Shown here: positions 58,375-64,000 of the stretch, in pieces | Numbering within the stretch: position 1 is the first letter of the stretch | Layout of the letters: each line of letters starts with the position of its first letter | Assembly (NCBI RefSeq): GCF_033807715.1 | Contig: NC_084591.1 | Span: forward strand, 50,506,615-50,570,614 | DNA from: Cololabis saira | Lineage: Eukaryota > Chordata > Actinopteri > Beloniformes > Belonidae | Reading direction: 5' to 3' | Length of the DNA stretch: 64,000 nt | The notes under the pieces: model-generated | Database searches by the model: none | Seen by the model: the letters and a program-made list of their open reading frames with translations, nothing else | Told to the model about the DNA's origin: nothing | Made by a program: the position numbers and the translations under genes

Positions 58375-58618
58375 TTGTGTGTGCGTATCTCAATCTGTGT
58401 GTGCGTAAAAAGATTTGTGTGTCTGTATTCAGATTTGTGTGTGCGTAAAAAGATTCGTGTGTCTGTATTCAGATCTGTGTGTGCGTAAACATATTTTGTG
58501 TGTCTGTAGTCAGATTTGTGTGTGCGTAAAAAGATTCGTGTGTCTGTATTAAGATCTGTGTGTGCGTAAAAAGATTCGTGTGTCTGTATTCAGATTTGTG
58601 TGTGCGCAAAAATCAGCC
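58375..58618 (+). repeat. 40-bp tandem repeats in the left palindrome arm
   Basis: About five and a half units alternating GTGTGTGCGTAAAAAGATT and GTGTGTCTGTATTCAGAT. Inverted counterpart at 60,228-60,470. Confidence 0.9.
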
Positions 58619-60227
58619 GGTAGCTCTCGATTGGCTGTTTTTGCACACGTGGATTTTGACACACTTCTGCCGCGGCAAATCTGTAAAAAGATCTGTGTGT
58701 AAAACGATTTGTCCGTATCTTTTGCTTTGCCCTGAGCTCAGACTCACAGGCTCACGCCAGGCTACAGTAGCAATGCAGCCTTCACCACTAGTCGGCGCGT
58801 AGCACTCAGTCAGTACGTTCACCTGCAGCAGTTCCATCGGGGTTTTGAACATATTATTAGACATCGTTTGGACTTTTATACTGCATTCAAACACCTGAAC
58901 CCCATCTACTTCGGACCTATGTCGGACACTTAGTAATCGGGTTGCATATGGAGTAAGATAACTTCCAAAAAGATGTGTCCATGTTATAACTATTCGTATT
59001 CATAATGATAAACATTTGTATGTAAATAAAAAAGTTGTACTCAAAATGCTGCTGTCACGCACATGAGTCTGATAAATTATTAGGGTAAGAGTAAGAAATT
59101 AGGTAAGAAATTGACCTTTTACGTCTCATTTATTCATTCACACACGCACTAATATATTTGGGAAACAGTTAGGCACCAAATATAATATATTTTAATTTTC
59201 TCAGATGGCAAAAATAAGAACTTTATTGATCCCACATACTGTAGGAGTAATTCATGTCATATTAGAGAACAAGGTAGTGCCGAAAAACAATATATAGCCT
59301 ATCCCCCCTCACAAAAATAAAAAAAATATATTTTCTCATCAACAAAGCATATTTTACATAAACATATTTAAAAATTTTCAAGTAACAAAATAACATATTT
59401 GAACAATTCTTCAGATTTTTTCAGTTCTTTTATTGTCTGAAAAATGGTTCAAATGTGTTATTTTGTTATTTGAAAAAATTTAAATTTGTTTTGTTGATGA
59501 GAAAATATGTTTCTCTATTCTTATTTTTGTGAGGGAGGATAGATTATTGTTTTTTTTTCAGCACTACCTTGTTCTTTATAGCTGATATAAAATTAATTAC
59601 TCCTATGTGGGATCAATAAAGTTCTTATTTTTGCCCTCTGAGAAAATTAAATATATTATATTTGGTGCCTAACTGTTTCCCAAATATATTAGTGCGTGTG
59701 TGAATGAATAAATGAGACGTAAAAGGTCAATTTCTTACCTAATTTCTTACTCTTAACCTAATAATTTATCAGACTCATGTGTGTGACAGCAGAATTTTGA
59801 GTACAACATTTTTATTTACATACAAATGTTTATCATTATGAATACGAATAGTTATAACGTGGACACATCTTTTTGGAAGTTATCTTACTCCATATGCAAC
59901 CCGATTACTAAATGTCCGACATAGGTCCGAAGTAGATGGGGTTCAGGTGTTTGCATGCAGTATAAAAGGCCAAACGATGTCCAATAAAATGTTCAGAAAC
60001 CCGATGGAACTGCTGCAGGTGAACGTACTGACTGAGTGCTACGCGCCGACTAGTGGTGAAGGCTGCATTGCTACTGTAGCCTGGCGTGAGCCTGTGAGTC
60101 CAAGCTCAGGGCAAAGCCAAAGATACGGACAAATCGTTTTACACACAGATCTTTTTACAGATTTGCCGCAGCAGAAGTGTGTCAAAATCCACGTGTGCAA
60201 AGACAGCCAATCGAGAGCTACCGGCTG

Positions 60228-60470
60228 ATTTTTGCGCACACACAAATCTGAATACAGACACACGAATCTTTTTACGCACACACAGATCTTAATACAGACA
60301 CACGAATCTTTTTACGCACACACAGATCTTAATACAGACACACAAATCTTTTTACGCACACACAAATCTGAATACAGACACACAAAATATGTTTACGCAC
60401 ACACAGATCTGAATACAGACACACAAATCTTTTTACGCACACACAGATTGAGATACGCACACACAAATAA
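60228..60470 (-). repeat. 40-bp tandem repeats in the right palindrome arm
   Basis: Inverted copy of the left-arm tandem repeats, reading CTTTTTACGCACACACAG and AATACAGACACACGAAT on the + strand. The variant AATATGTTTACGC unit is present in both arms. Confidence 0.9.
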
Positions 60471-60500
60471 TATTGGAACAATAATACCCCCATACATATA

Positions 60501-60627
60501 ATTCTATGGAGCAAAAGTTGAGTAAGTCCTTATGAGGTGGAACATCTTCTGGTGCAAGTGTTCAGTCTGAAAGTAATTTCCGAAGTCATGGGCGCTGCGG
60601 CGTCCTGGCCGGAGATGAGACGGCCGT
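60501..60627. other. Unassigned sequence
   Basis: Short stretch between the palindrome and the 59-bp repeats, with nothing recognised. Confidence 0.4.
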
Positions 60628-60804
60628 CCAGCTCTTCATCCATCTACAATCCAGAATCATCTGACCCGGGACGGGGCTGGATTCATCCAGCTCTTCATCC
60701 GTCTGCAATCCAGAATCATCTGACCCGGGACGGGGCTGGATTCATCCAGCTCTTCATCCATCTGCAATCCAGAATCATCTGACCCGGGACGGGGCTGGAT
60801 TCAT
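60628..60804 (+). repeat. 59-bp tandem repeat, exactly three copies
   Basis: Units start at 60,628, 60,687 and 60,746. Each reads CCAGCTCTTCATCC, then CTGCAATCCAGAATCATCTG (or CTACAATCC), then ACCCGGGACGGGGCTGGATT. Only a few bases differ between copies. Confidence 0.95.
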
Positions 60805-61199
60805 GCGTGGAGGACAAATATCCTGCACATCGACAGGGGTGGCTCTGGAAAGCGTCTTTATTAGGACTGCTAATAAACCCGTACATGTGACCAGCTTGCA
60901 GCCAAAACCCGCCAAGACATTCATTGGAAATATTTGGCACATTTTGAAACAAAACAATATCAAAAAAGGATGAGATGGCTGAAAGGCTTTGTAGAGAATG
61001 TGAAAACAATTTGAGTTGAACAGAAACTACAGCAGTGCTCTCCCCAGCTGCTGTCAGATCATTAGCAGTCACATTTATCACTTTTCCACTGGGATTTCAA
61101 ACATGTGAGAAGTTGGCTGTGAGTGGGGTTGATGATGAAATCCCAGCAGGACTGGAGCAGCTCGCTGTGCATGGTCCAGGACAGTTCTGTTCTCGCCTT
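60805..61199. other. Unassigned sequence, possibly decayed LINE 5' part
   Basis: No clear coding similarity. Because the LINE remnant follows, part of this could be its decayed upstream coding sequence. Confidence 0.35.
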
Positions 61200-61242
61200 C
61201 TGCAACACTAACGTCACCGTTGCTGCTGTTGATACTGTAGAC

Positions 61243-61466
61243 CAGTGTTTCTCAATCCTGGTCCTCGAGTACCACTGTCCTGCATGTTTTAGATGCTACC
61301 CTGCTTCAGCACACCATGATACAAGTACCTGTGTCATCAACAGAACTGTGCAGACCTTGGTGACAAGCTAATTAGGACCTTTAATTAGAATCAGGTGTGT
61401 TGGTGCAGGGAAACATCTAAAACATGCAGGACAGTGGTACTCGAGGACCAGGATTGAGAAGCACTG
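61243..61466. mobile_element. hAT-type MITE, 224 bp, inside the LINE
   Basis: The terminal inverted repeats are about 53 bp, starting CAGTGTTTCTCAATCCTGG at the left and, in reverse complement, CAGTGCTTCTCAATCCTGG at the right, with one mismatch noted. A perfect 8-bp target duplication, CTGTAGAC, flanks it (61,235-61,242 and 61,467-61,474). CAG ends plus 8-bp duplications indicate a hAT superfamily non-autonomous element. It splits the LINE motif A between the codons of DTVD and the following His. Confidence 0.95.
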
Positions 61467-62188
61467 CTGTAGACCATGTTATTCTACTTCAGCACCTTGA
61501 ACAGTGTTTGGGCCTCAGAGGCTCAGTTCTTAACTGGTTTTCATCATATCTAAGTGGTAGATCTTTCTCTGTTTCGGTCAGCAGCTATGAATCTGATAAT
61601 GTCAGCATTCAATATGGAGTCCCACAAGGGTCAATTCTAGGTCCCCTACTTTTCAATTTGTATATGTTACCACTTGGGTCCATCATTCAGCATCATAATA
61701 TTCAATATCATTCTTATGCTGATGACACACAATTATATATATCTGTTACTGCCGATCATTTGAGCCCAGTCAATGACCTCATTCAATGCATTACAGATAT
61801 CAAGTATTGGATGGCAACTAACTTTTTACAGCTTTTAGTTGGTCCAAGTGCTCTGAGGCAACATATTCTCCCTTTGTTAAGTCCTCTGTCAGTAAAACCT
61901 TGAGAGCTCGTCAAAAACCTGGGTGTTATTTTAGATGCTGATCTTAACTTCCAGAAACACATAGCTAATGTCTCCAGGACTGCCTTCTATCACCTCAGAA
62001 ATATATCTAAAGTGAGATGCTTTCTGTCACAATCAGACTCTGAAAAGTTGGTTCATGCTTTTATCTCCAGTAGATTAGATTATTGCAATGCACTTTTTGC
62101 AGGACTAACAAAGCAAGTGTTACATAAACTCCATCTTATTAACCAAAACCAAGAGGTATTTTTTATCCTCTCTTCACTGGCTCCCTAA

Positions 62189-62529
62189 AGGAGCTTGAGG
62201 CCGGATTGTGGCAAGATTTATGAAAAAAATCCGTATACATTTTAAGTTTTCTAGTAATAATGTCAGATGAAGCGTTCCAAACCCACAAGAATGAGCCCTC
62301 TAGTGTATCTCTCCTTTGCCTTGAACAGGCTGTGTGCTGCAAAATGTGCTGCAATTCGGTCCCGAATTTCCCGCGCTGGGCTGCGGATGTGACGTCACAT
62401 GACGCTGCATGTGCGTTCTCCCCGTTCTCCCGTGCCGGCTTCACTGTTGGCTGCAGTACCCCCAACGGCCGTCGTGGCGAAGGGTGGCGCTAGAGAGTCT
62501 CATTTCTTAAAAGGAGCCTCAAGCTCCTT
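62189..62529. mobile_element. Short inverted-repeat element, TTAA-type flanks, inside the LINE
   Basis: The left terminus is AGGAGCTTGAGGC and the right terminus is its inverse, GCCTCAAGCTCCT. The right flank is TTAA (62,530-62,533, after one extra T) and the left flank is CTAA, so a TTAA target duplication is plausible but imperfect. It interrupts the LINE between LHWLP and KVDFK. A partial inverted copy at 56,203-56,377 ends in the same terminus followed by exact TTAA. Frames inside it are not recognisable as a transposase. Confidence 0.8.
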
Positions 62530-62735
62530 TTAAGAAAGTAGATTTTAAAGTACTTCTTATTGTTTTTAAATCTATGAATGGCTTAGCTCCCTCCTACATC
62601 GTTGACATGCTGAATACATACCTGACAGATCCCTTAGATCATCAAATAAGAGTCTTCTCATCATGCCTAGGAATCCACACTAGATCTGCTCATGGTGCTT
62701 CAGTCACTACTACACTCTCTGGAATTCCTCTCTGC

Positions 62736-64000
62736 AGGAACTAAGGTCTGCTCCAACAGGAACTAAGGTCTGCTCCAACAGGAACTAAGGTCTGCTCCAA
62801 CAGGAACTACGGTCTGCTCCAACAGCAGGAACTAAGGTCTGCTCCAACAGCAGGAACTAAGGTCTGCTCCAACAGCAGGAACTAAGGTCTGCTCCAACAG
62901 CAGGAACTAAGGTCTGCTCCAACAGGAACTAAGGTCTGCTCCAACAGGAACTAAGGTCTGCTCCAACAGCAGGAACTAAGGTCTGCTCCAACAGTAGGAA
63001 CTAAGGTCTGCTCCAACAGTAGGAACTAAGGTCTGCTCCAACAGTAGGAACTAAGGTCTGCTCCAACAGTAGGAACTAAGGTCTGCTCCAACAGCAGGAA
63101 CTAAGGTCTGCTCCAACAGCAGGAACTAAGGTCTGCTCCAACAGGAACTAAGGTCTGCTCCAACAGGAACTAAGGTCTGCTCCAACAGGAACTAAGGTCT
63201 GCTCCAACAGCAGGAACTAAGGTCTGTTCCAACAGCAGGAACTAAGGTCTGCTCCAACAGTAGGAACTAAGGTCTGCTCCAACAGGAACTAAGGTCTGCT
63301 CCAACAGGAACTAAGGTCTGCTCCAACAGCAGGAACTAAGGTCTGTTCCAACAGCAGGAACTAAGGTCTGCTCCAACAGTAGGAACTAAGGTCTGCTCCA
63401 ACAGCAGGAACTAAGGTCTGCTCCAACAGGAACTAAGGTCTGCTCCAACAGGAACTAAGGTCTGCTCCAGCAGGAACTAAGGTCTGCTCCAACAGTAGGA
63501 ACTAAGGTCTGCTCCAACAGTAGGAACTAAGGTCTGCTCCAACAGGAACTAAGGTCTGCTCCAACAGGAACTAAGGTCTGCTCCAACAGGAACTAAGGTC
63601 TGCTCCAACAGGAACTAAGGTCTGCTCCAACAGGAACTAAGGTCTGTTCCAACAGGAACTAAGGTCTGCTCCAACAGGAACTAAGGTCTGCTCCAACAGG
63701 AACTAAGGTCTGTTCCAACAGGAACTAAGGTCTGCTCCAACAGGAACTAAGGTCTGCTCCAACAGGAACTAAGGTCTGCTCCAACAGGAACTAAGGTCTG
63801 CTCCAACAGGAACTAAGGTCTGCTCCAACAGCAGGAACTAAGGTCTGCTCCAACAGCAGGAACTAAGGTCTGCTCCAACAGGAACTAAGGTCTGCTCCAA
63901 CAGGAACTAAGGTCTGCTCCAACAGGAACTAAGGTCTGTTCCAACAGGAACTAAGGTCTGCTCCAACAGCAGGAACTAAGGTCTGCTCCAGCAGGAACTA
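62736..64000 (+). repeat. 22/25-bp minisatellite, more than 50 copies, runs off the window
   Basis: The basic unit GGAACTAAGGTCTGCTCCAACA is 22 bp. A 25-bp form has an additional CAG or TAG triplet. The two forms are interspersed in short runs. Rare variants read CTGTTCC, CTACGG or CTCCAGCAGG. The array begins directly after LINE-derived sequence (GGAATTCCTCTCTGCA) and reaches the last base of the window. Confidence 0.97.

Larger units (their letters stand above)
58343..60500. repeat. 2.16-kb palindrome (foldback-like element)
   Basis: The left arm (58,343-59,424) and right arm (59,437-60,500) are inverted copies. A 12-bp spacer, TTCTTTTATTGT, lies between TTTTTCAG and CTGAAAAA. The outer ends share ATATNTATGGGGGTATTATT. 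Near its outer end each arm holds about five to six copies of a 40-bp tandem repeat (GTGTGTGCGTAAAAAG plus ATTCGTGTGTCTGTATTC). Inside that is a more unique segment, then AT-rich DNA with a TTTATTGATCCCACA tract. Long inverted arms with internal tandem repeats recall foldback-type transposons. No transposase and no clear target duplication were found. Confidence 0.9.
61200..62735 (+). pseudogene. L2-like LINE reverse-transcriptase pseudogene, broken by two insertions
   Basis: Reverse-transcriptase landmarks appear in order on the + strand: AAVDTVD (motif A) next to the MITE, continuing after it with DHVILLQHLEQCLGLRG, then GVPQGSILGPLLFNLYMLPLG (motif B region), then YADDTQLY (catalytic YADD, motif C). 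After a frame break near 61,900 come NLGVILDADLNFQKHI, SRLDYCNALFAGL and, with another shift, LHWLP. After the second insertion come KVDFKVLLIVFKSMNGLAPS and DHQIRVFSS. The order fits L2-type or related fish non-LTR elements; clade assignment is from memory. Two insertions, several frameshifts and a missing 5' part make it dead. The minisatellite begins where its 3' coding sequence would continue. Confidence 0.85.

Noticed and set aside
58613..60228. A 93-residue frame present in both palindrome arms (Cys and Met-rich N-terminus)
   Set aside because: Conservation follows from arm homology. Most of the roughly ten differences I could compare change the residue, so there is no sign of purifying selection.
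62736..64000. CRISPR-like array
   Set aside because: There are no unique spacers. The 22/25-bp units abut directly and the context is eukaryotic with no cas-like genes. The same applies to the 42-bp and 128-bp arrays.

Overview
This window looks like non-coding DNA from a teleost fish nuclear genome. The evidence is a set of dispersed sequences typical of ray-finned fish genomes (a tract reading TTTATTGCCAAG, a tract reading TTTATTTATATAGCG, a LINE tail reading CTATAAATAAA), degraded L1-like and L2-like LINE coding sequence, hAT-type MITEs with 8-bp target duplications, and long microsatellites. I see no intact host gene, no rRNA and no functional tRNA. Family recognition is from memory and reading, without a database search.

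Layout. 1-1,300: AT-rich flank with (TA)n tracts and a dispersed fish repeat. About 1,300-51,585: one enormous same-orientation array. It holds 17 units starting at 3,925, 8,071, 11,233, 14,131, 16,888, 20,710, 24,035, 27,026, 29,041, 30,993, 33,975, 36,498, 39,480, 42,003, 45,220, 47,417 and 49,696, preceded by a start-less partial unit. Every unit opens with AAAGCTGCAAGCAGC (an exact GCTGC-AA-GCAGC palindrome) followed by a GGGCCCTCGCAC motif. It then runs through tandem 128-bp repeats and tandem monomers of about 459 or 357 bp, and closes on an (AAT)n tract with or without a hairpin-forming terminus that ends GGGCCCTAAT. Some units also carry, in the middle, a tRNA-like minus-strand segment, an AT-rich leader and a 42-bp tandem repeat. 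A 2,982-bp version and a 2,523-bp version (exactly one 459-bp monomer shorter) alternate five times at 30,993-44,984 with no differences seen. The long version also occurs alone at 8,071 and 24,035, which implies very recent amplification.

The array repeats are unusually rich in vertebrate promoter-type motifs. About 60 copies of GTCGCCACGGTAAC fit the RFX X-box consensus. CTGATTGG / CCAATCAG (NF-Y, Y-box) occurs in all three tandem repeat families, next to GGGGCGGGGC GC boxes in two of them. AGGGGGCGCTG resembles the CTCF core. A separate island at 18,855-20,648 is a diverged sister family carrying seven X-box-like palindromes and its own hairpin terminus. This promoter-motif-loaded, hairpin-ended composite array is the best candidate here for something undescribed. 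Function is inference only.

51,586-64,000 is a graveyard of nested mobile elements: an L1-like ORF2 3' fragment, a terminal-inverted-repeat element with a G-rich core inside the apparent ends of an older DNA transposon, a 2.16-kb near-perfect palindrome with tandem repeats inside its arms (foldback-like), and an L2-like LINE broken by a hAT MITE (8-bp target duplication) and a TTAA-flanked inverted-repeat element. A 22/25-bp minisatellite starts in the LINE remnant and runs off the window end.
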